64,000 nt of DNA from Selaginella tamariscina (GCA_003024785.1 PUQB01000001.1:2245501-2309500); one strand, 5' to 3'. Shown: positions 17,552 to 29,875, counted from the stretch's first letter. Notes: a model not told the origin generated them from the sequence alone. Program-made: numbers and translations.

Positions 17552-18300
17552 TTTAGGGTTTTATAAAGTTTTGCAAGGACAATGACATCCAACAACAATT
17601 TACAACACCAATCACTTCACAAAAGTGGAGTGGCCAAGCAACTTTATTGGACCTTGTTTGATATCGTAAGATGCATGCTTATTCATGTTGGTATGCCTCT
17701 GTCATTTTGGGGAAAAGTGATCCTATTTCAAAATCAAGTCAAGTCAAGCATTTTGAAGGTAGTGTATGTAATGTTTCATTCAAGGTTTGAAATTGTCAAC
17801 TTATTAATCTTTGGCATCTTTGAGTTTTCGAGTCTTCAAGTTTAACTTATGCTTGAATTATGGATCAACATTGTTGCAAGAGCTTATTGTCGATTATGTT
17901 GAGTTCTTTCTTAGTATCAACTTTATAATTGTGCAACACAAAGGATCGTGATCACACAAAACACTCAATTAATGAGGCTAATGTTTATAAACATAAATTT
18001 TCAACAACACATTCTTTGGTGCTACTTTATGAGGAGTTTAGTGGTAAGCGGTAGCAAGAAGGAGCATAGTTACTTCACAATCCACATCCTTGACAACAAC
18101 AATAGATTGATCCTTCTACCAAGAGCAACCTCAAGTTCCTTTAACACCAAACCAAGAAAATGAGCCACATTTGACAATGATTTCCACCTTGGTGAATTAT
18201 TTTAGAAGCCCATTAAAAAATGTGCAACAATAAAGCAACCCTATCCAAAGGTTTTCATAAGTTTTAAGGCTTCTAATTGCCCTTTTTAAATGATCCTCAT

Positions 18301-19184
18301 TGACATAGTTTTACTATAACCTTTACTTTTACTTTGGAGTTGACTATTGTTACTTACTGAATTATGTGATGAACCCTAAATGTAATGAGAAACAATCCTA
18401 CTTAGTGCACTTAAGTATTTAAGGGTAATTTAGTTAATTATCACTAAATACTTCAAAAAACTTTAGGCAAATGTAACACTTACTTTTTAAAAAACTCTTC
18501 TTCTAGTTTGTATGTTTCATTCAGGTCTTTATAGCTTTTCTAGTTGACTTTGGCAAGGGTTTAGGGGTAAGAGATATAAATAGGTCTTAGAGTCTAAGTA
18601 TAAACATTAAGGGTTGGCATTTCGTGCTAGCCCACTTGCTCAAACAAGAAAACATGAGGGGAGAGGGGGGCTTCATTACATAAATAAGATAAAGTATATA
18701 TAGTGAGAGTTTGTGGGTTCAAAAGAGAGCTTGTTATTCTTTTATTATTGTAAGCTAAATTTGTGTCATCAAGGCACAACCCTTTATTATGTATTTTCAA
18801 CTTCCAGATGATAAGGGTATATCCCACCTTCGGGTTAGTCTACCCTTAACATTAGCAAGATTGTCGCATCCAAGGAGGTTTCTAACTCCTCTTCGATAAC
18901 CCACCCGCAAGCTTGAAAGGCATTGCTTGAGTTTGTGTTCTACAAAAATAGTAATTGAGACCTTGCTCTGGTCGCCTCATCCACGCCTAGTTAGGAACGA
19001 TATTTATAGCTCAGCTAGCTTATGCATTTTGATTCACAAGGTGAGCATTGTTTTTGGACTTAGCCAACTAAGTGTGTGAGTTCCAACATGGGCTACTTTA
19101 TCAAATTTCATGGGTTTCTAGAGAGGGTTTTCAAGGTTGACATTTGGTAAGCTACATTTGTGGCACCAAATAAAAACTTTGACA
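18301..19184. mobile_element. Second, decayed copy of the same LTR with an internal deletion
   Basis: It starts TGACATAGTTTTACTATAAC and ends AACTTTGACA, matching both ends of the LTR at 15854-17551 and in the same direction. Shared inner words include GTGTCATCAAGGCACAACCC and TATCCCACCTTCGGG. About 800 bp of the middle-right part is missing. C has often become T relative to the GC-rich copy. The flanks CTCAT and CTTAC are near-matching and may be a worn target duplication. Confidence 0.8.
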
Positions 19185-20386
19185 CTTACAATGGCTGAAT
19201 GAACTATTTATCACAGCTCAAGAATCAACTTCTAGATTTAAGCATGTTTCAAAGTGGGACGAGATTTGGTAAAGCTAAATTAAAGATTGTTCATGAATCT
19301 CTTAATTCTCCATAAGCCAACCAATGACACTACGCTGAAAGATGAATATAATTCACTCATTAAGAATCATGTATGGGACTTAGTTGCATTACCAACAAGT
19401 CGGAAAGTGGTCAAGAGAAGTGGCTATTCTAGTTTATGCTTTGATGCATATGGGAAAATGATACAACATAAGGCAGATTTTGTGGCTCAAGGATTTTCTC
19501 AAGTGGTCGACATAGATTTTTAAAAACTTTCTCTCTGTTGGTGAAGATGGTCTCCATTAAGATTATCCTTTGGTAAGTAGCTTAGTGGAATTTGGAAATG
19601 TATCAACTTGATGTTAAGACAACTTGTTTATATGATGAACTTTAGGAGGAGGTAACCAGAAGGCTTTATTGAGTATGGAAAAGAAACATTTATGTGCTGT
19701 CTTAAAAAGACACTTTATAATTTGTGGCACTTCCCAAGAGCATCATATGAATATGTTGACCAATTTTTACAGCATCTTGGTTTTCCAAGATTGGAGCAAA
19801 AGGCAATGTCTATTTTAGCTGATAATTTCATGACAGCAACAAAGCTAAAGTTGGTACACTATTTTGAGCAATGTTTCTTGTCTAAATTTGAGATCTATGC
19901 CATGGGTGATATCTCATTTGTTCTAGGCATTTAGGTGTTTAAGGACAAACATGCTGATGTAATTGAGCTTTCCCATGCTCATTACGTAAAGGATGTTCTT
20001 AACAAATTCAAGATGCAACAATGTAAGCTCATAGCAACTCCATTTTTAACAGGTTTTTCAAATCACCAAAATGCAAAGTCCTATATTTAAGGCAACAATG
20101 AGTACAATCCGGTACATGCAAGCTATAAAATGTTTAATCTATCTTGCAATATGTATGATACTAGACTTGGAATTTGTTGTTGAAGTGGTATCCATGTTTT
20201 TGGAAAATGATCACTATTTAAGTCCATGTAAGTGGTACTTGTTCATGGTGTATACACATGAATGAAGATCTAAGTAGTTATAACAAGAGCAATTTGTTGC
20301 TTAAAGGCATTGGGAGTAGACATGCACATGAAAGGCTATATATTTTCTTGGATGGTGAACTTATTATTTGGGCTAGCAAGAGGCAT

Positions 20387-21841
20387 TGTCAGAGTTTTAA
20401 TGCGGAGGGCTAACACATGGCAACATACATCATCATCATGTGTGAGCAACTTTAAATTTTTCAAGACGACTCCGAAAGTCTAACTTAGATACCTAAATAG
20501 GCATGAGACTTAGGGTCTCGCCCTATGTCCCCTAGAGTAACTAATGCGAGCAAACTTTATGATCCTGCCCCAGGTGACCTAAACATGTTTATGCCTCAGA
20601 ACTACCAAGGAGATGCGCTTTGCACATATCCTATGACAAAGTTAAAGCATCATGACTACCCCTTAAAGAATCATCCTCATACAGGAGTACAACCCGTGAC
20701 AAGGTACCTTGACCATTAAATAGTTTGTAAGGCCACACTATACTCTAGACCTAGGGTTAGTACTTAGTGAGGGTGCACCAAAGGTGGACATAAATGTCTT
20801 GCTACCCCTTAAGACTAGGTTTAGACAACCCTAGGTAAGTGACCATGCGAATGCCTCATAAAAGAGCCTTACTAACGAACTTAGGTTGTTTAACCCTTGG
20901 ACATTTTCACACACCCTCATGATGAACATCCTTAGCCAAGTGTGTTAGTTAGCACACCCGGTTATGAGACCCTAAATAAATACTTAAGGTTTAACACCCT
21001 AATGCAAGCACAAACATGCCTGTTTGTTAAGATAAGCATTGCACCATGTGTCATGTAGCCTAGTGTCACATGTTCATGTGACACTGTTTCCCAAGATGTG
21101 GATTATCTCACAATAACCCTTTAGATTCAAGAGTTACACTTGGTACCTTGAACATAACTCATAAATGCCAACCTTAGAATCCCTTTTTTGTGAATCCTTA
21201 AGGAACATGATAATAAGAACTTGCTTGCAAACATCCCTTACTCATAATTTGATAAAAACACGAATAATGCTCACATTATGAGTTAGAATATGTGCCTTAT
21301 TTAGCGGTGAGTGTTACTTTTAACTTGGTGTGAAAGAAAATGCTGGAGACATCCCTCAACTTCAAACTATTGGAACGAGTATTTTAATAAGACCTCATGA
21401 GTGTGGATTTGCTAATGATAAGGCAACCCTTAATATCCCTATGTACTAAAAGTTAAGATGACATAATATGGGTTGTGTCTCGATGACACAAACTAAATCT
21501 TGTATTGATAGAAAAATAACAAACTCATTTATAAATCTTAAAACTCAACCTCGTCTCTCTTTTCCTATTTGTGTAAGTGGTCAACAGTTTAATGCCAACT
21601 TGTCCTTAATCATATTCGACACTCTAAACTCACTCAACAAACTCAGTTCAATAAAGAGGAAAGAGGTCATAATAGTAAGTTTCATATTTGTCATTGTTTC
21701 TCAAGATATTTACCGACCGAATCCCTTAATTACATTAAACAAGGTTGTTTCTCGTTCATCAGAAGGCCCCGCACAAATTTAATAAGTAATAACAATTAAC
21801 TTTCAAAATAAAGAAATTGTATCGTAATAAAAATAATAACA
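20387..21841. mobile_element. Third copy of the LTR, inverted and AT-shifted
   Basis: It begins TGTCAGAGTTTTAA, the complement of the first copy's right end, and ends near AAAAATAATAACA, the complement of its left end. Diagnostic inner words, read inverted, include GCAAGCACAAACATGCCTGT and ATTCAAGAGTTACACTTGGT. With the first copy it forms an inverted pair about 3-6 kb apart. Open frames inside it (20525-20719, 21468-21782) are not genes. Confidence 0.78.
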
Positions 21842-22326
21842 AACAAGTGATAACAACTTTGCCATCGATCGAAGCTAAGTGTATTGGAGCTATTATGGCA
21901 GCTCAGAAAGCTCTTTAGCTAGTTATCAATACTTGAGTTCCACATTCAATGAAGATCTTGTGCAAGTGCAATCCAGTTTAGCAAAACTACAAAGTTCCAC
22001 ATTAGGACTGCAAAAGAAAATTTCCTTGGGAATATATTTTGACCAAACATTTTGTAATGTCTGCAACTTCAACCAATAAGTTAACCTTCTTTATAAGGTT
22101 CAAATATATCAATTAATTTATTATAATTATAACTTAAAAGAATTATAATGTGTGTCAGTATATTTATAAGGATACTATGTAAGTCACAAGCTAAAAACAA
22201 GCAACTCAAATATTTAAAAGGTAGTAAAATTTCACATGATTGCAACTTCTTCAAACTTTCCACGTATAAAGTCATACGTGGAATGGACTACACACATACA
22301 TAGATTGTCCTATCTGACACGTGCCA
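21842..22326. other. Intergenic region upstream of pectin acetylesterase
   Basis: No known protein is recognisable here. A short frame at 21879-22079 (SSLAKLQSSTLGLQKKIS) looks mildly coiled-coil-like but has no support. The right end is the promoter side of the gene at 22366. Confidence 0.45.
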
Positions 22327-22338
22327 TCTATATAAAGG
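22327..22338 (+). promoter_or_regulatory. Probable TATA box of the pectin acetylesterase gene
   Basis: CTATATAAAGG lies about 35 bp before the ATG at 22366. The sequence fits a plant TATA element; the spacing implies a very short 5' leader. Confidence 0.55.
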
Positions 22339-22365
22339 AATATACTTGATAAATGCCTTTCAACA

Positions 22366-22894
22366 ATGGCACATTGGTTTCTCTCATTTCTATTTCTTGC
22401 TTCATTGTGCAGAGGGCAACCACAAGCAAATGTTAGTATAACAATTTTACCAGATGCTGTGAAAGAAGGTGCAGGTAATTTGAGTAAAATCTATATATAT
22501 ATACATATAGACATCTACATATAAGAGAGAGAGTTTATACGATGATTTTATACGGAGCTTATAAAGATATACATACATACGTATACATATACGGTATATA
22601 GATTGATATTTTGCAGTATGTATCGATGGAAGTCCGCCTGCTTATTACTTGCGTCGAGGTGCAAACTCAAACTGGCTTCTGTTTATGGAAGTAAAATCCT
22701 TCTTTCTCTTTTATTTTTTATTTATTTATTTTTATTTTTAAGGGGGAGGTATTTGTTATGGAGATAGTGAGGAAAGATCTTGTTTAACACGAAGCACTAC
22801 TGAGCTTGGCTCAAGTACACTATTTCCCCAAAACATTTCATTAAATTTCGGCGCCTTGGCCATTTCTGAGAAGGACAATCCAGGTTAGCATAGC

Positions 22895-22932
<38 letters not shown>

Positions 22933-23736
22933 AATTATTAAATGAGTTCTTTTTTTTTAATTTTATTTTTTAAGACTTTTGGAACTGGAATCATGTATAT
23001 ATTCGCTATTGTGATGGGGGATGTTACGTTGGAGATGTTGAAGAGCCTATCCCCGTTTCCACTAAAAATGAGGTTTTATATATAATATTATATATTATAA
23101 TTATTATACAATATATTAATATAATCTTTACGTATATATTAAACTTGGTTCTCCATAGACTCGCTACCTATATTATAGAGGTCTCAGAATATGGAAGTAT
23201 ATCATGAATGATCTGTTGCAGAAGGGATTGAAGGATGCTGATAAGGTACTGTATATGTGTGTGTATGTATCTATACATATGTGTGTGTATGTTTGCTTTA
23301 GGTCATTTTATCTGGCTGCTCAGCAGGTGCAATAGCAACGGCACTTCTATGTAATGACTTCCACGACCTCGTACCTCGATCTTCTGTAAAATGCGTAATG
23401 GACGGCGGACTTTTCATAGACGTGTACGGAGAATATACTTGATTTTTTAATTTTTAATCTAGTTTTTTAATTTTTGCAACAGGCCAGACCTTAATGGAAC
23501 TTACTCACTGCGATCCATTTTCAAAGAGGCTGCGGACGAGCATCAAATCCGGATTGGTATAGAGAGGGGATATACTCCAAAAATGCTACGTATCAAGTAC
23601 TTTTAATATTATTTAAGTTTTACTTATTTACGTACTTAATTATTACAGCAACTTTTTCCTCCATATTTCTTGACTTCCATCAAACCACCGTTGTTTCTTA
23701 TAAATTCAGCTTACGATAGTTGGCAGGTAAGGTTTA

Positions 23737-23799
<63 letters not shown>

Positions 23800-24365
23800 A
23801 TAGATATCTTTTATGGCAGATAAGAAACACTTTACAGTACCCAACTGCACAATGGAAGCCTTGTGTTGAAAATATAACTACATGCCAACCCAATCAACTC
23901 GCAATATTACAAGGTAGTTGTAGTTTTCAAGTTATATAATCACATACATATACATGTAGATATACATGTGTGTAATGTACATAGATATACCAAACATATT
24001 ATATAAATGTTTAAACAATCTTTTATACACAGGGTTTAGAGAGAGCTTCTTCTGTAGTCTTAAGCCTGCAGTATTTGAGAGAAAAGATTGGGGTATGTTT
24101 ATCAATTCCTGCTTTCATCATTGCCAGGGTGATGTTCAACTGTAAGAGTTCAAAACATGGTACTATTTCACTTCTCTATACTAATTATATATGCATATTT
24201 CCACACACACACACACACGTGCATATATAAGTTGTACTTGAGCAGAGTATCTTGGGAGCTTTAGGGAACTGGATGTACGAAAGACAAGTAGCTAAAGCAG
24301 TTGATTTTGCTCCATGGCCAAGTAATCCAACCTGCACAACCTATTTTGAAGACACTTGGCTTTAA
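22366..24365 (+). CDS. PAE: Pectin acetylesterase (CE13/Notum-like)
   Basis: The enzyme removes acetyl groups from cell-wall pectin and is secreted. The first exon gives a signal peptide (MAHWFLSFLFLASLCRG). Exons fit at 22366-22474, 22617-22690, 22743-22883, 22975-23072, 23159-23245, from 23302, from about 23484, from about 23649, from about 23819, from about 24033 and from about 24248, ending at TAA 24363-24365. Family marks are WLLFMEGGG, YCDGGCYVGD, the nucleophile serine in LSGCSAGAIATALLCNDF, the aspartate in CVMDGGLFID, PPLFLINSAYDSWQ, and the histidine in SCFHHCQGD. All three catalytic residues are present. At the start of exon 3 the run of Gs is one short of what the frame needs, which may be a sequencing slip. 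Otherwise length (about 390 residues) and order match the family, so it is probably functional. Confidence 0.92.
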
Positions 24366-24450
24366 TAAGCTGTTATTAAGTGTTAATTAAGCTTTAAAAG
24401 AAAATAAAAACTTATGATGATGTATTTACATCCACTAGATCTTTGAGGAC

Positions 24451-25860
24451 TCAAAACTCTAAAAAAAACACAGAACCGTTAGTTAGGCCATAAAGAAATA
24501 TATCTATCATTGAAAACGTACCACTAATAGGATGTTTTAAATTCCATTCATCCACCAGCCTCACGAAGGCTTTTGCCCGAGTCCAAGTGCAGTCAACAAG
24601 CTGCTTCACTTTGAGTCCCACACACAAATCTATAACATGCAATCAAAAACAGGAACCTCAAACTTTCAACTTACCATGATAAACTGTACGTTCTTTGAAA
24701 GAGTCAACCAGCAATTTCAAGTCAGCAACTGTGGTATATTTTTTAACCAACCGTGCTGAAATGTTCTCCGGCCTTTGAGATTCATAAAACTTGTCACGAT
24801 GCCACAAAGCAGGCCATGTGAGTTAACCACTGGTGCACCCACCATATTCAAACTTGACGTCGGCAACAAAACCTGCAAATGGCTGCAAGACCATGCCACG
24901 GTTGCCCTGACAAACTTCCACTCTCCTTTGTCCAAACTGAAGCTGAAAACTGTGCTTGGTGGACCTGCTAAACTACCCACAGCCATGCAGGCATTGAAGT
25001 TCTTCTGTTCCACGGGCTCAAGCAATGCCCATGTCTCCAGGCATATCACCTGAAAGAATGACTTCAAACAAGAAACACAGAAAGCGAAAAAGAAAAGCCA
25101 AATGGTTACATACCTTGCATTCGTAGGTTACAGTCCCTGATTCTTGCAGGTGTTGGAAACACACAAACACATTCTTTGTGGTGTCTTTCACACATTCATA
25201 CGCTGTCATACAAGCTCCATCAGGTTTCAACAAGCTCACCATTCCAACACAGTTTGCAGCTCCAACTTTCTCATTGGTAGCAGCCAAAACGTGTACTGTG
25301 CCCACAAAACTCTTAACCTCATCAAATATGTGCTGTTCCCTTTCTAGACCGTTGAACTGATTTAGCCTGTTGAGGTAAGAATAGATGCAGCCCTCGGCAT
25401 AAAACAGAGAATGTTTAACAGCATCATGCCTTCTACTCTGTTCATATGTAGCCACTTCAGCTGGAGTCCGTCGACACACACGTTTTTAAAAACCGTTCCG
25501 TAAGGGTTTCTTCTTCTTGATTGTTTCTCTTCGGTAAGAATTTGGAGATAAAACTTGTAGCCGAAACATTGTAGTTATCACTGTCTGATTTCCCATCCCA
25601 ACTGTCTGTGATTTGAATTGCCGAATCAGTAGACATTCCATCGCCAAGGCCACACTGTGTTGCTAGCTGCCTGATATCCTGCATACCTAGAATCGAATTC
25701 CCATTCGCGTCCTTCACCAACGCGTGCTGTTCCCCAATGCACATCGCAGATGCATCGAGCTTCCAGAAATCGGCAATCGCATTCACCATCATCTTGTTCT
25801 GCAACACAGGGAAGCTGCGCACCTCATCACCATACCGCACCACACAAGCTCCATAGATGC
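24451..25860 (-). CDS. Unrecognised protein with a weakly trypsin-like C-terminal segment
   Basis: It is convergent with the pectin acetylesterase gene. The first part reads RYGDEVRSFPVLQNKMMVNA and MCIGEQHALVKDANGNSILG. After a one-base frame break near 25475 it continues as TPAEVATYEQSRRHDAVKHS and GTVHVLAATNEKVGAANCVG. Beyond an intron (about 25100 to 25050) comes ICLETWALLEPVEQKNFNAC and then GAPVVNSHGLLCGIVTS. That last stretch resembles the end of the trypsin fold (G-x-PVV-N-x-x-G-x-x-x-GI), but the expected active-site serine before GAPVV is missing. A second frame break near 24750 joins it to LCVGLKVKQLVDCTWTRAKA. I cannot name the family. It could be an inactive protease-like protein or something unrelated. 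Confidence 0.5.
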
Positions 25861-26206
25861 CCTAAAAAAAACCTAAAAGAAGAAACTTTTTATCGTTAAG
25901 GAATATTATATATTGCTTTCATCAAAACATGATCATGTTGAATGCTGGCTACCAGTGACTCCAATGTGTCATACAGCATTGCAACCGGGACTGAAGGCTG
26001 TTTGAGATTTGGCTGTCTCACTCAGCATCCTTGCGTGCAAATAAACACCTTTGTTCACTTAACCAAGAGGAATTTCCCGATAATAATTGGTCCAGTACCA
26101 TTAATTAACATTGTTAAATGAATAAACTCACCGTGTTAAAGATAATAATTGGTCCAACTTCAAAATAAATTCACTAACAACTGTAGCTTAGTGATAAACT
26201 CACCTA
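25861..26206. other. Intergenic region before the ethylene-receptor relic
   Basis: About 350 bp without a recognisable gene. The repeated words GATAATAATTGGTCCA near 26080 and 26140 mark a small duplication of about 20 bp. Confidence 0.5.
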
Positions 26207-26750
26207 GTGATGCAAAGGGTTATTACATTGTCTCCCAGACAAGAAACAGATGATGCCCATTGTCAGCCAACAAGCAGACAGCATGCAATCCAACGGTTGG
26301 TCCCACAGCAGACAACCAAATGGCAACTTGCCTCAGACTTCCGGATCGTCATTGCTTATTTTTCAATCCGAGCTCGTTTATTTCTTAATCAATTCCCAGG
26401 TATTTAATTTTAATTTAATTAATTATGAGCTTTGTCGTTCTTTAATGTTTTAGAATAATAAAGTTTTACTAAAAAAATGCTTTTGCTAAGTTATAATGAC
26501 ATGTGATTGAATATACGTATGTATAATTGCTTCCGGGTTGTGGGACGTTTATAGTGTTATGTGGCACTACCCATTTGCTTACGTTGTGGAGCTACTGTAT
26601 GAATTCACAAGCTGTTCGTATTGGTATGACTCTTGCTAAAGTAGTCACTGCTACAGTCTCTTGTTTCACTGCGGTTATCTTAATCTGGGTTATCCCTGGG
26701 CTTAAAGAAAAGAAAGGAGTTTTATTCTCAAAAGGTATATTTCTTTCCTA

Positions 26751-26789
<39 letters not shown>

Positions 26790-29591
26790 TATATATGTTT
26801 AAGCTAAATATATAGCTATATAGTATGTTAAACGTTAACTACAGAGTCTGTGGGGTGTGTGTGTGAAACCTTAAGACAGTTTGCATTGAACATCGTTCTA
26901 TAACATTTATATGCATACGAAAGAGTTGATTATAGTATATATGCAACTGTATGTACATTTGAGAGAGAGAGAGGAGAGGGAATGGATAAAATATTTATCA
27001 TAATCGTATATAGTGTAATATGTTATAGAAACTTGCAGACTGCAGAACTTGATGTTGAAGTGGGAAGGATCAACAAGTACTTAAGCACGTAAGAATGCTT
27101 ACGGACGAGAGTAGGAGTTCATTAGACCCAGATAAAATCTTGAGGACAACCATGAGAGAACTTGCTCACACACTCAAGCTTGAGAACTGTGCTATATGGA
27201 TGCCCAATTGTGCTGGGAAGATTCTCGAGGTTGCACACAACCTTGGTGCTATTGATGGCTTATTTCCTGCTCAGATCCCCATCTCCTCCAACGTTGTTCA
27301 ACAGGTGAGCACTTGTACGTGTGTGTGTGTGAGAGTGAGAGAGAGAGAGATGTATATTATGTGATATAAATATATATATGCTCAGATTTTCAACAAAAAT
27401 GGTGCAGTGGTTGTACCAGCTACAAGCATTGGAGCTGCTTGGGCTGAGCCTGTTGTTGCTATACGTATTCCTTTGTTAAACTCCGACTTAAACCACTATG
27501 TTAAGGATAAACTCAAGGGATATGCTCTTTGGTACTAACTTTTCCAAAGAGTATTTCCAAATCGTGGAGTGATCGCGAGCTCGAGCTTGTTCAAGCTGTC
27601 GCTGACCAGGTATCTATATTCTCGTTCTTTTAACGTCTGTGTCTGCTAGTGAATGCATATATTAAGCTTATAATGCATTAAGCTAGTTTTTAATGATATA
27701 AATACACACACACTTGGTATGTATGTTAGTGTTAGTGTGTATTTTCTTTGCTACGTGCATAACATTTTCCCTGTGTATTGACTTTTTAAGGTTGCAGTTG
27801 CTTTGTCTCTCGCAGCTGTGGTAGAGGAGACTCTTAAAGCACAGGAGAAGCAAAAACTTGGCTCTGCAAGAGCTGAAAAGGAGGCTGAATCTGCTGTTAT
27901 CGCACGTAATGAGTTCCTTCTTGTGATGAATCACGAAATGAGGACCCCTATGCACGCAATAATTGCTCTCTCATCCTTACTTCTTGAATCAGGTAATATG
28001 ATATACATATACACATATACACAAAAACATTGTGCGTGTATATATATGCGTGTGTATTGTTCTTACAGGACTGTCTCCTGATCAGAAGCGTATGGTGGAG
28101 ACAATAGCAAGGAGTGGGAGTTTATTATCAACGTTAATTAACGATGTTTTGGACTTTTCGCGGCTGGAAGCAAGAAGTTTAGCACTTGATTTACAAGAGT
28201 TTAAGCTAAGTAAGTGTCTTGAGGATGCCGAGAGGTTGGTAAGCCCTTTAGCACAAGCCAAGAACTTACCATTTTGTTTGAGGAGGTAATGTATATGTTA
28301 ATATTTTTATACGGTGTTATTTGATATTAAAACTTTACAGGTCGAAGTCGAAGATACCTACCGATATTCCTCGTCTATTCGGTAGGTTTGTCCAAGCTGA
28401 TAGTAGTACATGGTGGCTCTGGATTAAGAAGTTTGTAGAAGTTAAGTTTATCTATATGATTAACATACTAATTAATGAATAGTTTCATTAAGTTTTGTTT
28501 CAAGTTATTGCAGTGTGTGTTATAGTTGATGGCAGGTAGTATATCCATAGAGTCAGAAGGCTTGGGGCAGGTTTAATGTTTGTGTGTCTCTTGTAAGGGA
28601 GACAGAGGAAGCTACAGTTACTTCCCCAGAGGCTACAGCTGATTTTGAGGTATTATCAATTAAATATTTATGAACTTGTTTTTTTTATAATCATCATATA
28701 TATTTTAATTAATATTATAATGCTTAATTAAATTTATTATATAAAATTGTAATATATAGATGAATTTTATGATTAGATCTTGGCCGTCGACGACAACAAG
28801 GTAAACAGGACGCTGAAAGTTGTCTCAAGACTTTGTTAATGGAGGGGCCTTCGAATTACGACATTATTCTCATTGATTTATGCAAGCCTGAGGTTAATAA
28901 TCAAGTTCTATAATATTTAATTATTCAAATATTATTTAAATGGGAAAATTATCAAATTAGCCCTCTAGTTTTATGTAATTATCAAACTAACCCTCTAGTT
29001 TTAAAATTATCAAATTGGCCTTAATAATACACCCACGCACGCATGCAATGTTATATATTTTAGCATCAAACAATATATTTATCATTTGTGTTATATATTT
29101 TAGCTTAAACAATATATTTGTGGGGTGTGCGTGCGTGCGTTCTGATTAGTAGTAAATTTGACTCAAGGCCAAAATGATAATTTTTAAAACTAGAGAGTCA
29201 TTAGATAAAACTAAAACGTCAGTTTCACTATTATTTAATACTCCATTGCAGTTATTTAATATTATATTGTATAATATACAATGTATGACATTGTATAATG
29301 TACTGCTGGATCTACAATAGAAATATACTCATGATGTCTTTCTTTAAATGTACGATCACCAACATATATTCAAATTATAAATATAATATATTAATATAAT
29401 TGCTAATTGATATATTTATATATATAATTAAAAGAAAAGAAAAAGAAAACATATATATTGAGTACAAACGTATGGATGGATGTGAATTGACGGCTGAGAT
29501 ACAGAAGGTATATCCAGATCATATTGGTACGGAGGCCTGGAGGCCGTGCTTACCAAGCCGGTTTCATCAAACGGGAACTCAGATTCTGTGA
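26207..29591 (+). pseudogene. ETR: Ethylene-receptor histidine kinase relic with a receiver domain
   Basis: Ethylene receptors sit in the ER membrane and bind ethylene through a copper ion. Pieces appear in order. TM1 is about 26320-26400 (SDFRIVIAYFSI, then out of frame ELVYFLINS). TM2 at 26540 is GTFIVLCGTTHLLTLWSY, keeping the copper-binding Cys and His. A third membrane segment is at 26640. GAF pieces lie at 27095-27530 (ENCAIWMPNCAGK, AIRIPLLNSDLNHYV). The phospho-acceptor helix at 27900 ([20 protein letters not shown]) keeps its His, and IINDVLDFSRLE-like sequence follows at 28130. Only IPRLFGRFVQADSST and MAGSISIESEGLGQ survive from the ATP-binding domain; its N box is absent. Receiver pieces are AVDDNKVNR (28778), IILIDLCKPE (28870) and MDGCELTAEIQK (29472). 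Frame breaks occur near 26375, 27080, 27535 and 28835, and transposon sequence splits the receiver. The first exon is truncated or diverged. Confidence 0.85.
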
Positions 29592-29875
29592 AAACTACAA
29601 GCTCTCTTTTGAATGCACTGGATGGATTATTATTTTTAATTAAACTGACAAATTGTCCAGGTAGTTTTAAAAAATCCCCAAATTGGCCTTGATTCATTAA
29701 TCAGCTTAATAACACACGCACACATAATGATTAATTAATAACTTAAATTTTATAACACATAATTAAAACAGCTGGTTAATAAAAGCTGATTAATAAAATT
29801 TTGGCATTTTTAAAACTACCTGGACAACTTGGGAATTATGTGAACTGCTAGAAGGCCATTTTGATAATTTTCCCT
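28941..29875. mobile_element. Inverted-repeat element(s) in the receptor's receiver region
   Basis: The left end reads GGGAAAATTATCAAATTAGC and the right end AAGGCCATTTTGATAATTTTCCC, an inverted pair. Inside, CCTCTAGTTTTAAAATTATC (28990) pairs with ATAATTTTTAAAACTAGAG (29180), and GTCCAGGTAGTTTTAAAAA (29659) pairs with TTTTTAAAACTACCTGGAC (29806). This is at least two MITE-like units of one family. The receptor exon with MDGCELTAEIQK (29470-29510) lies between them, so the outer pair may belong to two separate insertions. Confidence 0.7.

Larger units (their letters stand above)
14780..20386 (+). mobile_element. Ty1/copia retrotransposon relic, interrupted by two LTR copies
   Basis: Broken pieces appear in copia order. 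A zinc-knuckle-like CNYCKQMGHYAIE lies near 15020 (gag). A protease-to-integrase spacer with FYVPKISYNLPLVG follows at 15250. Integrase pieces are GPLHVPTYQQKRYFVTFIYD (15650) and, beyond an insertion, KDNDIQQQFTTP (17575) and LFDIVRCMLIHVGMPLSFWG (17660). Reverse-transcriptase pieces are NHVWDLVALPTSRKV (19370), CCLKKTLYNLWHFPR (19693) and GDISFVLGI with LSHAHYVKDVLNKF (19905-20010). Stops and frame breaks are everywhere, so it is inactive. The integrase is split at 15854-17551 and a second insertion sits at 18301-19184. I did not find the element's own LTRs. Confidence 0.85.

Noticed and set aside
20525..21782. Plus-strand open frames of 64 and 104 codons
   Set aside because: The region is an inverted, decayed LTR copy.
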